Shown here: positions 21,233-29,715 of the stretch, piece by piece
Position numbering within the stretch: position 1 is the stretch's first letter
How the letters are laid out: every line of letters starts with the position of its first letter
From: Tepidicella baoligensis
Lineage (GTDB): Bacteria; Pseudomonadota; Gammaproteobacteria; Burkholderiales; Burkholderiaceae_C
Length of the DNA stretch: 33,084 nucleotides
Assembly (NCBI RefSeq): GCF_013432195.1
Contig: NZ_JACCDB010000006.1
Coordinates: forward strand, 113,844 to 146,927
Direction of reading: 5' to 3'
Made by a program: the position numbers and the translations under genes
The notes under the pieces: model-generated
Database searches by the model: none
The model's input: only the letters and a program-made list of their open reading frames with translations
What the model was told of the DNA's origin: nothing

Positions 21233-24200
21233 GGTCTGCTCCTGTGGCCGCCGGGGCTGTATGGCGCTTCGCATGCAGCTCATAGAGCAGCGGCACGACG
21301 AACACGGTCAGCGCGGTCGAGACCAGCGTGCCGAAGATCAGCGAGACGGCCAGCCCCCCGAAGACCGGGTCGGTCACCATGACGGCGGAGCCGAAGATGA
21401 TCGCCAGCATGGTCAGCAGGATGGGCCGCAGACGCACCGCGCCGGCCTGGCGCACGGCCTCTCTCAGCGGCATGCCGCGCCGGATATTGTCCTGGATGAA
21501 GTCGATGATCAGCAGCGAGTTGCGGATCACCACGCCTGCCAGGGCGATGATGCCGACCATGGATGTGGCGGAGAAATCCACGCCCATCAGCCAATGCCCC
21601 GGAAAAATGCCGATGATGCCGAGCGGCACGGCCGACATGGCCACCAGCGGAACGATGAACGAGCGGTAGTAGGCGACCAGCGCGAAATAGATGATGAGCA
21701 AGGCGCCGCCGAGGGAGAGGGAGAGATCCCGGTACACGTCCAGCGTCATGCGCATCTCGCCGCCCCACAGCAACTGGTAGCCGTCGATGGTGTCGGGCAC
21801 GTCCTCCTTGAAGCGCAGGTTGCCGGTGCGCAGCGGGCGTCCGTCCGGCGCGGTGATGCCATGCAGGCGCCGCTGCAGGTCGAGCACTGCGTACAGCGGC
21901 ACCGAGTCCGACAGCTCCGCGCCGACGAAGGTAACCTTCTCGTTGTCGCGGTGCAGGATGGGGCGATCGACCGATGCGGGGACCACTTTGACCAACTCCG
22001 CCAGCGGCACGGGTCGGCCGGCGGCGTTGTCCACGAACACCCGGTCGAGCCGGGCGGGATCGACCTCGAAGCGGCGCGGCACGAAGGCCCTGACTGGCAC
22101 CGGCAGTTTCTCGTCCGGCAGGTGGGCGCGGCCGAGCGTGGTGCCTCCATAGACCAGCGCCAGCGCCTCGGCAATCTGCGCAGTCGAGACGCCGGAGAGC
22201 GCGGCCTTGTCCTTGTCCGGCACGATGCGGTGCTCCAGCACGTCCACTGGCTCACTGTCGGTGATGTCGACGATGTCGTAGGTCTGCGCGAAGGCCTCGC
22301 GCACCTGGGCCGACAGTGCGCGCAGCCCCTCGGCGTCGGGGCCGTAGATTTCCGCCAAAACGGTCGAGCGCAGCGGCGGACCCGGCGGCTGCTCCACCAG
22401 CGCCACCTCGGCACCGGGCCAGGCAGCGCGAATGGTCTCCACTTTGGGACGCAGTTTGCGCACGATGTCGATGGAGCTTTCCTTGCGGTGACGCTTGTCG
22501 GTGAGGTTGACGCGGATTTCCGCGACGTGGCTGCCGGCACGCGCGGCGGTACCCTTGAACAGACCGCTGAAGTCGGCCACACCTGCCTGGCCGACCCAAG
22601 TCTGGTAGTTGAGCACGTGCGGTTCCTGTGCCAGCACCGTGGTGATCTGGCGTACCAGGCGATCGGTGTCTTCCACCGGCGTGGTTTCCGGCATCGAAAC
22701 CACCACGTTGAAGGTGTTCTGGTCGTCCTTGGGCAGAAAGCCGATCGGCACGCCCAGCGCGGACACGGCCCCGCCCACGCCCGCCGGACGGACGAACTGC
22801 CAGGCGCCTTGCATCAGCGAAACCGCCATCAGCAGCAGCACCGCCAGAGCGAAGCCGATGCGCACGTTTCTGTATTGCTGTAAGGGGCTGAACAGGCGCA
22901 GGTAGAGGCGCTCGATCCGCCCCGGTGCGCCATGACCATGGGACTGTTGCCCGTGCGCTGATTCTTCCTGCCGGATGTCGTGGCGATGAAGCCAGCGATT
23001 GGACGCCCATGGCACGACGATGTAGGCCACCACGATGGAGGCGACCATGGCGACCGGCACGGTGACCGCTATCGGGAAAAAATACTGGCGCGGCATGCCG
23101 GTCAGGGCCAGCAGCAGGGTGATGAAGACCAGCATCACCGCGAAGGTGGCCAGGTTGGTGGCGTTGCCGATCTCGTTGGTCGCCAGCACGGTTTCCGCTT
23201 CCTTGTCTGCCTTCGGTTTGCGGCTGGCGTAGTGGCGGTGGATGTTCTCGATGACCACGATGGCGGCATCCACCAGCAGCCCCAGTGCCAGGATCAGGGC
23301 GAACAGCGTGACGCGGTTGATAGTGACGCCGCCCAGCAGGTTGGCCGTCAGCGTGATACCCATGATCAACGGCACCGTGATCATCACGATCAACGCCTCG
23401 CGCCAGCCCAGGAAGAGGATCAGCACCAGGCCCACGGTGACGAGGGCGATCGCCAGGTGTTCCAGCAGCAGGTTGACCGCGTCGTCGGCTTTCTGGCCGT
23501 CGTTGCGCGTCACCACGACCTGAATGTCCTGGGGCACGAAGGTGGCCTGCATGCGCTGCATGCGGTCGATCACTGCATTGGCGACCACCACGGCATTGGC
23601 GCCCTTCTTTTTGGCCACAGCGATGGTGACGGCGGGCAGGTCTGTGGCATCGGCCGTGCCAAAGCGTGGATCGCCGGGACCGAAGGAGAAGCGGCTGGCC
23701 GTGGCCGGCTCCGGCGGCGGGCCGTCGGTGACGGTGGCCACGTCGCGCACGTAAACCGGCCGCTTATCGCGCACGGCGATGAGCTGGTTACGCACATCCT
23801 CGGCTGAGGTATAGGCCGCATCCAGCTTGATGGCTTGTACCTGGCCGTCCTGCACGGTGGGCGTCAGCGGCACGTTCAGGTTGCTGGCGGCGATCGCCGC
23901 GCGGGCCTGGCCCAGGGTCACGCCATAGGCCTGCAGGCGATCGGGCTCCAGTTCGATGGTGATTTCGCGGTGCTGCCCGCCGCGCAGCGACACCACCGAG
24001 ACGTTCTCGGTGCTGCGCAGGCGCTCGGCCATGCGCTCGGCCATGCGGTTGAGCGCATAAGCGTCGTAGGTCGACGAGGCCAGGGTGAAGGTGACGATCG
24101 GCACGTCGTCGGCGTCGATGCTCTGCACCAGCGGGCCGACGGCGTCGGCGGGCAGCCACGCGCGGCTGGCCATCACGCGGTCATAAAGCTTGACCAGTGA

Positions 24201-24533
24201 CTGCTCCTTCGATTCGCCGACCTTGAATTGCACCTGAACGATTCCCTGTGAGTTGCGGGAAGTGCTCTCGATGTGATCAACGCCGGGCAGTTCGCTCAGG
24301 ATGCCTTCGAGCGGAGTAACCACCAGCGATTCGACCTCCGCGGCCGAGGCACCGGGCAGGCCGACCACCACGGCGGCGGCGGGCACGATGATCTGCGGGT
24401 TCTCCTCGCGCGGGGTCTGCAGCACCGCCACGACACCCATCAACGCCACGGCGATGATGAAGACCAGCGTGAGCTTGGAGGTGATGAAGTGCTTCGCGAG
24501 AAAACCCGCGAAGTTCAGGCGCCGCGACGTCAT
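21225..24533 (-). CDS. RND-family efflux permease
   Basis: A 1102-residue inner-membrane RND transporter with the usual duplicated layout: TM1, a large periplasmic loop, TM2-6, then a repeat (TM7, loop, TM8-12). The second half ends SLIFGTLVSTALTVFVVPLL. In TM4 the motif is GLLVDAAIVVIEN (Asp422). The second Asp of the common hydrophobe/amphiphile-exporter DD pair is Ala, as in heavy-metal RND pumps, but the loop sequence does not otherwise look like CusA. An extra His-rich cytoplasmic stretch (HGQQSHGHG) lies between the halves. The start overlaps the adaptor stop as ATGA. Substrate unknown; with the lipid genes downstream, lipids or solvents are possible. Confidence 0.9.
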   Translation of the reverse strand: MTSRRLNFAGFLAKHFITSKLTLVFIIAVALMGVVAVLQTPREENPQIIVPAAAVVVGLPGASAAEVESLVVTPLEGILSELPGVDHIESTSRNSQGIVQVQFKVGESKEQSLVKLYDRVMASRAWLPADAVGPLVQSIDADDVPIVTFTLASSTYDAYALNRMAERMAERLRSTENVSVVSLRGGQHREITIELEPDRLQAYGVTLGQARAAIAASNLNVPLTPTVQDGQVQAIKLDAAYTSAEDVRNQLIAVRDKRPVYVRDVATVTDGPPPEPATASRFSFGPGDPRFGTADATDLPAVTIAVAKKKGANAVVVANAVIDRMQRMQATFVPQDIQVVVTRNDGQKADDAVNLLLEHLAIALVTVGLVLILFLGWREALIVMITVPLIMGITLTANLLGGVTINRVTLFALILALGLLVDAAIVVIENIHRHYASRKPKADKEAETVLATNEIGNATNLATFAVMLVFITLLLALTGMPRQYFFPIAVTVPVAMVASIVVAYIVVPWASNRWLHRHDIRQEESAHGQQSHGHGAPGRIERLYLRLFSPLQQYRNVRIGFALAVLLLMAVSLMQGAWQFVRPAGVGGAVSALGVPIGFLPKDDQNTFNVVVSMPETTPVEDTDRLVRQITTVLAQEPHVLNYQTWVGQAGVADFSGLFKGTAARAGSHVAEIRVNLTDKRHRKESSIDIVRKLRPKVETIRAAWPGAEVALVEQPPGPPLRSTVLAEIYGPDAEGLRALSAQVREAFAQTYDIVDITDSEPVDVLEHRIVPDKDKAALSGVSTAQIAEALALVYGGTTLGRAHLPDEKLPVPVRAFVPRRFEVDPARLDRVFVDNAAGRPVPLAELVKVVPASVDRPILHRDNEKVTFVGAELSDSVPLYAVLDLQRRLHGITAPDGRPLRTGNLRFKEDVPDTIDGYQLLWGGEMRMTLDVYRDLSLSLGGALLIIYFALVAYYRSFIVPLVAMSAVPLGIIGIFPGHWLMGVDFSATSMVGIIALAGVVIRNSLLIIDFIQDNIRRGMPLREAVRQAGAVRLRPILLTMLAIIFGSAVMVTDPVFGGLAVSLIFGTLVSTALTVFVVPLLYELHAKRHTAPAATGADHA

Positions 24534-25690
24534 CGCGCGCCCCCGACGACCTGGATCGGCATGCCGTCATGGACGGTGTCGGCGACGCTGGCGAGGATGG
24601 TTTCTCCGTCCGACAGGCCGGCGGTCACCTCCACCACATCGCCCAGGCGCTGACCGGTGCGCAGCCATCGAAAACGCGCCACGCCGTCCTGGAGCACGAA
24701 CACGCCGTCCAAGCCACCGCGTCGCACAAGGGCCGCACGCGGCACCGTGACGGCCTGTTTCTCGTCCAGCAGGATTTCGAGACGGCCGAACATTCCCGGC
24801 AGCAGGCGCGCGTCCCGCGGCAGCACGATGTCCACCTCGTAGCGGCGGGTCACGCCATCGCCCGATGGCACCACGCCCCGGACCCGTCCCTTGAAGCGCT
24901 CATCGCCCAGCGCGTCGATGCGCACGGGAATCAAGTCACCGGACTTGATTGCCGCCAGGCTGCGCTCAGGTACGAACGCCTTGAACAGCAAGACCTCGCG
25001 CGACTCCACCGTCATCAGCGGCGCGCCGGGAGTAGCCATCTCGCCGCTGCGCCGGGCCACCGAGACGACCACGCCATCCACCGGACTGGTGATGGCCACG
25101 TAGTTGCGTTGCGCCTGTGCCGCCGCCAGCGCCGATTGCGCTTGCTCCAGCGCCGCGCGGGTGGTTTCCTCCCGCACCCTGGACTTGCGCAGCGCGTCAG
25201 CCGAGATCGCGCCTGCCGGCGCCAGTTGCGCGTTCTGGTTCGCGTCGTGCTGCGCATCCCGCCAAGCCGCCTGGGCGGCCTGCACGCCGGCGCGTGCCTG
25301 CGCGATGGCCGCGTCGATGTCAGAGGCGTCGATGCGCAACAGCAGGTCGCCGCGCCTGACCGCCTGGCCCTCGCGAACATCGAGCTGGCGAATGAATCCG
25401 GTCACGCGCGAAGCCACGTCGATGCGTCCATCAGAGACGACGCTGCCAGTCACGTCGTTGGTAACAGGCCATCGTGCCTGCCGTACCACGACAACTTCCG
25501 CAGGCATCGGCGTGGATGCGGATCGAGGCGAGCTTGAGCCATCCGTGCAGGCGGCGAGCAGAAATACGCAGAGGGACAGCACAGCCGCCATGCACGCCTG
25601 CGTGCCCCTGCCTGCGCTCTGCGTGCCAGCCTCCCAGACCGACGGTACGGGGCTATGGCGGCCGAGCGCATAGGTAGTCAAGCGATTCAT
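24530..25690 (-). CDS. RND periplasmic adaptor (membrane-fusion lipoprotein)
   Basis: A 386-residue HlyD/AcrA-type adaptor. The N-terminus is long and charged. It is followed by a hydrophobic stretch and lipobox LLAAC (acylated Cys48). Next come the first beta-barrel/lipoyl half (VVVVRQARWPVTNDVTGSVV, then VREGQAVRRGDLLLRIDASD), a helical hairpin (about 110-170), the second lipoyl half (ITSPVDGVVVSVARRSGEMA) and the beta-barrel and membrane-proximal domains. The start has GAGGA seven bases upstream. It is the first gene of the seven-gene operon, read from the TetR-controlled promoter at 25744-25773. Confidence 0.9.
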   Translation of the reverse strand: MNRLTTYALGRHSPVPSVWEAGTQSAGRGTQACMAAVLSLCVFLLAACTDGSSSPRSASTPMPAEVVVVRQARWPVTNDVTGSVVSDGRIDVASRVTGFIRQLDVREGQAVRRGDLLLRIDASDIDAAIAQARAGVQAAQAAWRDAQHDANQNAQLAPAGAISADALRKSRVREETTRAALEQAQSALAAAQAQRNYVAITSPVDGVVVSVARRSGEMATPGAPLMTVESREVLLFKAFVPERSLAAIKSGDLIPVRIDALGDERFKGRVRGVVPSGDGVTRRYEVDIVLPRDARLLPGMFGRLEILLDEKQAVTVPRAALVRRGGLDGVFVLQDGVARFRWLRTGQRLGDVVEVTAGLSDGETILASVADTVHDGMPIQVVGGAR

Positions 25691-25728
25691 GAGTTCCTCG
25701 AAGTCTTGGTCATGTCAGATTCTAAACC

Positions 25729-25743
25729 AGTTCGTACGAACGA
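25729..25743. promoter_or_regulatory. TetR operator, copy 2
   Basis: On the minus strand it reads TCGTTCGTACGAACT, containing the perfect palindrome GTTCGTACGAAC. It lies directly downstream of the -10, where a repressor would block RNA polymerase. It matches the TetR-gene site (13308-13322) at 14 of 15 bases. Confidence 0.7.
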
Positions 25744-25773
25744 ACTATATTTTTAATCAAATAATTTATTCAA
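25744..25773 (-). promoter_or_regulatory. Promoter of the RND-lipid operon
   Basis: On the minus strand: TTGAAT -35 (25768-25773), an 18-bp AT-rich spacer and TATAGT -10 (25744-25749). The operator follows the -10 immediately, and the adaptor ATG is about 53 bp further on. Confidence 0.6.
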
Positions 25774-25874
25774 ACGCAGAACGAGTGGATGAGCTCCGTG
25801 CGCGCGATGCTTTCTTGATCGGAACGTGCGCAAGCCGTCCGTATCGTGTTGCAAAAAGCGTTTTGTTCACCGCC

Positions 25875-27872
25875 TCAACTGACCGCAGGCCCGCGCGTAC
25901 GCCCCATCTCCCAAGACGCCCCGCCGCCGCGCACCGTGGCCGCGAGCTGCTGCCCCAGCCGCTGCTCGATCACCGGCTTCCACGGCACCAGAGCGAAGCC
26001 CATGCCGTCATCGAGCATCGCGTAGCGCCCGCTGGTGAGCATGACGGAGCGCCGATAGATGCCTGCCACGCGCTGCCCGTCAGCCACCGGGCGATGCCCC
26101 AGGCCCGTTTCGGCGGCTATGTCCTTCGCGGCCTGCACCAGCTCCCGGTTGCGCAGCGTGCCCAGCAGGTTGCGCGCAAGTATCACGCGCTGCCCGCGCC
26201 GCTCGGCCAGCCCCTGCTCGGCCAGAAAGTCTGCGCGCTGCTGCATCGCCTGCTTGGCTTGGCCACCAAAGCCCAGGTCGCCCAGGCCGGAGCCGCCGCC
26301 GATCAACTGCTGGTCGAGCCACGTGGCCCCGATCACGCGGGCCTGCCGCTCGATGGGCAGGTGCGATTTCAGCTCCACGGCCACGCCGCCGAGGCGCTGC
26401 GCGTCGTACTGGCGGCCACGCTCGGCCAGGTCGTCCGGCACCTTCCATAGCCCTTCCGCCACGCGCTCCACGATGCCGGCCCGGCGCAGGGCCTCCAGCC
26501 GGCGGACGTGGGCAGCGACGACTTCCTGCGGGTCGCGTCCAGGCTTGGCCCGGCCCTGCTCGATCGCCAGGTGATGGTCGGTGCGGTACAGGCCATCGCT
26601 CGCCAGCGCAGCGATGTTCCTGTCGGCCGCGCGCACGTCGGCCGATCCCTTCACCTCCACCACGGCACCGGTCGGATAGTTCGCCAGCTCGTCGCGGGCG
26701 TTGAGCGCGACGTAGTGGGCCTTGCCGTCCACCCCGTCGATGACCAGATAGCCCCGGTCGCGCAGCTCGTCAGCCAGCCCTTTCGCGGCCACGCGCCCGA
26801 GGATGGTTCGGCCACTTCCATCGGCATCCTGGCCCGGCTCGAACACTGCCAATTCGCGCGGCTCGCCGCGCATGGCCCGCTGCATGGTGCGGATGATGTC
26901 GCCACGCTCGCCCAGGGCGCGCAGGGTCTTTTCCGCGTCGGCATGGACGGCCCAGGTGCCCGGCTGCATCTCGTCGGCCAGACCCAGGCGCTGCAAGCGT
27001 TGCAGCCGGCCGATCAGCAGCAGGCGCTGGCGTTGCAGGCGGGATTCGTTGAACCGTTCGATCTGCACCCGACCATCCTCGCCGGCCTCTCGTTGCAAGG
27101 TACGGTCGAGGCTCGTCCACCGCTCCTGCTCCACCTCGCGTTGCCAGGTCTGCTGGATCTCCAGCTCGGTGCGCGGCCCCAGCCATTCGGTCGCCAGTTC
27201 GGCGGCGCGATGGCGGAAGCCATCAGCGATGTAGTCGCCCGCGATGATGAGGTCTTTGCCGGTGTCGTCGCGCCCGCGCACGACGATGTGCGTGTGCGGG
27301 TTGTCGGTGTTCCAGTGGTTGACGGCTACCCAATCGAGGCCCGTGCCCAGGTCGGCTTCCATGCGGCCCATCAGGTGCCGCGTGTAGGTGCGCAGGTCTT
27401 CCAGCTCGGCGCCGTTCTCGGGCGAGAGGATGAAGCGGAAATGGTGCCGGTCGTCGGCACAGCGTTCCTTGAAGGCGTCGAGGTCGGCGGCATCGGTCTG
27501 CGATCCGTAGGCTTGACCCGGCTCGCCATCGCGGCCTACGCCATCGCGCTCGATGTAGCGCAGGTGCTTGGCGAGCGACTGCGGGCTGGCTTGGCGCTGG
27601 TTGACCAGTAGCGTCTTGATGGTCACGCGCCGCGACATGGGCGTCAGCTTCGCCCCGGCGAAGCGCGCCGCCGTGTGGCCGCGACCCAGGCGCGCGCCGG
27701 GCCGCTGGCCCGTGCCCCTCCCGGAGCCGCTGGCAACGCCGGGACGACGCACCGACGACTTGCCGCTGCTGGCCTTGCCTGCCTGCTTGAGCACCTTGGA
27801 GACGAAGCCCTGGCCCCGGTTCTTCGGGGCGCTGGGGCGGATGCGGAAATCGTCATCGCGGCGGTCGGTCAT
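25875..27872 (-). CDS. HUH relaxase (MOB_P/VirD2-like with DUF3363), ICE transfer initiator
   Basis: A 665-residue relaxase. The N-terminal 80 residues are basic and low-complexity. Residues ~83-200 form the relaxase core with candidate nicking Tyr106 in KHLRYIERDG, an HHFRFILSPE segment and the metal-binding VNHWNTDNPHTHIVVRG (His186, His193, His195). The C-terminal ~400 residues are the DUF3363-type region. ATG at 27872 is chosen because AAGGA lies eight bases upstream; frame-open sequence to 28238 has no good start and would put low-complexity residues in front. It nicks oriT, probably in the hairpin-rich gap just upstream, and pilots the strand to the conjugation pore. Its stop is about 100 bp from the cargo promoter. 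Confidence 0.88.
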   Translation of the reverse strand: MTDRRDDDFRIRPSAPKNRGQGFVSKVLKQAGKASSGKSSVRRPGVASGSGRGTGQRPGARLGRGHTAARFAGAKLTPMSRRVTIKTLLVNQRQASPQSLAKHLRYIERDGVGRDGEPGQAYGSQTDAADLDAFKERCADDRHHFRFILSPENGAELEDLRTYTRHLMGRMEADLGTGLDWVAVNHWNTDNPHTHIVVRGRDDTGKDLIIAGDYIADGFRHRAAELATEWLGPRTELEIQQTWQREVEQERWTSLDRTLQREAGEDGRVQIERFNESRLQRQRLLLIGRLQRLQRLGLADEMQPGTWAVHADAEKTLRALGERGDIIRTMQRAMRGEPRELAVFEPGQDADGSGRTILGRVAAKGLADELRDRGYLVIDGVDGKAHYVALNARDELANYPTGAVVEVKGSADVRAADRNIAALASDGLYRTDHHLAIEQGRAKPGRDPQEVVAAHVRRLEALRRAGIVERVAEGLWKVPDDLAERGRQYDAQRLGGVAVELKSHLPIERQARVIGATWLDQQLIGGGSGLGDLGFGGQAKQAMQQRADFLAEQGLAERRGQRVILARNLLGTLRNRELVQAAKDIAAETGLGHRPVADGQRVAGIYRRSVMLTSGRYAMLDDGMGFALVPWKPVIEQRLGQQLAATVRGGGASWEMGRTRGPAVS

Positions 27873-28328
27873 GGCCACGTTCCTTGCAAGCTCTGGCGTG
27901 TCCGGTCGTGCGAAGCACGCAGAAATGCCCGCATCGGCGCGGGCTTCGCGCCACAAGCGGCACGGCGGCGAAGCCGCTCCGTGCCGCGCAACCCCCATGT
28001 GCAGGCTGGTTTTCGACGCGGCCCGGTGCCGCGTCCTTTTGTCTTGCCTTCCGCCTTTGCCCCTCGCTGACGCTCCGGGCAGCGGCAGCCCGGCAGCCCG
28101 GCGGCGCTGCTGCGTGAGCAGCCAGCGCGCCGGCGAACGCGGACACGGCCGCAGGCCGGGCGCGTTCGAGGCAAGACGCCTGCACGTTGGACGGCTGCGC
28201 CGAAGGCAGCGCGAAGTGCGGTGCGAATGCACCCGCACTGCACGCGCGACGACACGGCGACGAGCAGCAGAACGACACGCCCGATGGCACGATGAGATGC
28301 ACGGCGACGTGCAGCGAATCGACGGCCT
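27873..28328. other. Hairpin-rich 456-bp gap upstream of the relaxase; candidate oriT region
   Basis: No supportable gene. The gap contains several inverted repeats, including CGTGC-GAA-GCACG (27908-27920) and the long hairpin at 27957-27987. Position directly before the relaxase gene, between traF and the relaxase, is where an oriT is expected. No nic sequence was recognised. Confidence 0.4.
27957..27987. repeat. Two-part hairpin in the candidate oriT region
   Basis: The outer stem GCGGCACGG (27957-27965) pairs with CCGTGCCGC (27979-27987). The inner stem CGGC-GAA-GCCG (27966-27976) is separated by a two-base bulge. Confidence 0.5.
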
Positions 28329-28916
28329 TCATGGGCGGGATTCCAGCCAGACCGGATGCGCGACGCCGATCACGGCGGATGTGCTGACCGGCCCGAAATA
28401 CCGGCTGTCGAACGACGCCGGGTTGGTCACACTCAAGAGGAACAGTTCGGCGGGTTCGAGGCGGCGGCATTGCTGCCAGGATGGCAGCAGCCGGCCCCAG
28501 CGGTCAGCAGGCAGCACGGCGGCCGAAGGCAAGCCGTCGATGCGGACGACGCGGCCAGTGATGCACACCTCCTGCGGCGCGATGGCGCCCACGCGCTTGA
28601 GCAGCGGCACGTGCGCCGGCAGGTAGCCGCGCTGCGCGGCCAGCGCGGCGGCGTCTGGCGGCAGCGTGGTCAGGACGATGCTGCCCACGGACAAAGGACG
28701 TGGCAGCGAGCCGGTGCCGTGGCCCAGCGGATCGACGCGATACCAGCCGACCGCCACGCTGTCGGACGGGTTGTAGATCAGGCGCGGCATCGGTTGCACG
28801 AAGGACGCCCAGGCGAGCGCAGCGAGGCCGCAGGCGGACAGGCCCGCCAGTACGAGGCGAGAGCGCAGGCGTGAGCGAGGACGCGGCGCGGTGCCAGCAG
28901 TGGAAATGGTAGTCAT
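28329..28916 (-). CDS. traF: TraF-type S26 signal-peptidase-like protein of conjugation
   Basis: A 195-residue protein: a basic N-terminus, one membrane segment (about 21-40), then the S26 catalytic region YNPSDSVAVGWYRV. The nucleophile is Ser53 in the N-x-S-x-S-x-x-x-G pattern, and the general-base region is PLLKRVGAI (Lys107). The single-membrane-anchor layout matches RP4 TraF, which matures the pilin, rather than LepB. Start and stop are fixed by ATGA overlap with the DUF2840 gene. It belongs to the repA-to-relaxase backbone run. Confidence 0.88.
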   Translation of the reverse strand: MTTISTAGTAPRPRSRLRSRLVLAGLSACGLAALAWASFVQPMPRLIYNPSDSVAVGWYRVDPLGHGTGSLPRPLSVGSIVLTTLPPDAAALAAQRGYLPAHVPLLKRVGAIAPQEVCITGRVVRIDGLPSAAVLPADRWGRLLPSWQQCRRLEPAELFLLSVTNPASFDSRYFGPVSTSAVIGVAHPVWLESRP

Positions 28917-29446
28917 GGCAGCGCCCTCCCGGTCAGCCAGGCGGCGTGCCGCTCGGCGGTGTATTCGGGCAGTGGCAGGCGCGCAGCGAGCCGGTTGGCG
29001 AGCGTGCGCCAGTACGCGGGCGAAGCGGCGACAGGCGCGATGCCCTGCGCCTCAATGGCGTCGATGCGCTCCAGCACGGCGCGCACCTGGTTCTCGCCCT
29101 CGGCGTGCAGCAGCAGGCGCGCGCCCGGCTGTACGCCGGGGATGCGCTGTGCCGCATCGAGCAGCGTGCAAGCCTGCATCACCATAAGCTGCCAACGCAC
29201 GGTGCCGTAGTCGTTGGCCTGCCAGCGGATACGGCACAACATGGCGCCCGGCAGGAACACCGCGCAGCGCCGCCAGCGGTCGAGCTGGAGCGTGCGCGCG
29301 GGTTCGCCGAAGCGCAGGTAGAGCTTGAAGCGCGGTTCGATGTAGGCCAGCGCCACGCGCGTCAGCGGCGCGCTGGCAGGCTGGCCGGAAGGTGCTGCGA
29401 GCGCAGCCGTGGCTGCGCCAGCGGCAGGCGAAGCGGATGCAGTCAT
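28913..29446 (-). CDS. DUF2840-family ICE backbone protein
   Basis: A 177-residue protein. After an Ala/Ser/Pro-rich 28-residue leader comes the conserved segment LTRVALAYIEPRFKLYLRFGE, then RWRRCAVFLPGAMLCRIRWQ, AND-YGTVRWQLMV and the C-terminal LPLPEYTAERHAAWL. This combination is characteristic of DUF2840 proteins, which in Tn4371-type ICEs lie between the partition genes and traF. ATG at 29446 has GGGAG eight bases upstream and overlaps the stop of the preceding small gene as ATGA. The function is unknown; it is assigned to the backbone only by family and place. Confidence 0.8.
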   Translation of the reverse strand: MTASASPAAGAATAALAAPSGQPASAPLTRVALAYIEPRFKLYLRFGEPARTLQLDRWRRCAVFLPGAMLCRIRWQANDYGTVRWQLMVMQACTLLDAAQRIPGVQPGARLLLHAEGENQVRAVLERIDAIEAQGIAPVAASPAYWRTLANRLAARLPLPEYTAERHAAWLTGRALP

Positions 29447-29715
29447 GGCGTGTTCTCCCTGCGGTGTTCTGGAAACTCGCGCTCCAGCAGTCCGCGCAGC
29501 AGATCGGCCACGGTCACGCCTTGGCCGAAGGCGGCGATCTTGATGCGAGCGCGCAGCGCGGGCGTCACGTCGAGGGTCAGGCGGGCCGTGTAGAGGTCGC
29601 CCTTGTTGATCGCATCGGCGTCGCCCTGCCGAATCCACGCCTCGGCGTGCGGATTCGCGGGCGGACGCGCGCCGATGCCGACGCGCTTTGCGCGTATTGG
29701 TGGCTTCGCTGTCAT
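29443..29715 (-). CDS. Small ribbon-helix-helix partition partner
   Basis: A 90-residue protein with a basic N-terminus and a C-terminal ribbon-helix-helix-like segment: TARLTLDVTPALRARIKIAAFGQG, followed by VTVADLLRGLLEREFPEH. The short beta strand then two helices is the Arc/ParG/CopG pattern. It overlaps the parA stop by ATGA (start 29715) and the DUF2840 start by ATGA. It is the usual DNA-binding partner of the upstream ParA ATPase and may bind the repeats before parA. Confidence 0.75.
   Translation of the reverse strand: MTAKPPIRAKRVGIGARPPANPHAEAWIRQGDADAINKGDLYTARLTLDVTPALRARIKIAAFGQGVTVADLLRGLLEREFPEHRRENTP

Noticed and set aside
20682-22883. Long plus-strand open frame (733 codons) opposite the pump and outer-membrane factor
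   Set aside because: Antisense frame kept open by GC-rich codon bias; His/Arg/Gln-rich with no domain, and it crosses two real genes.
27873-28238. N-terminal extension of the relaxase reading frame up to 28238
   Set aside because: ATG at 27872 has a good ribosome site; the extra sequence is low-complexity, Arg/Ala-rich and lies in the hairpin-rich leader.
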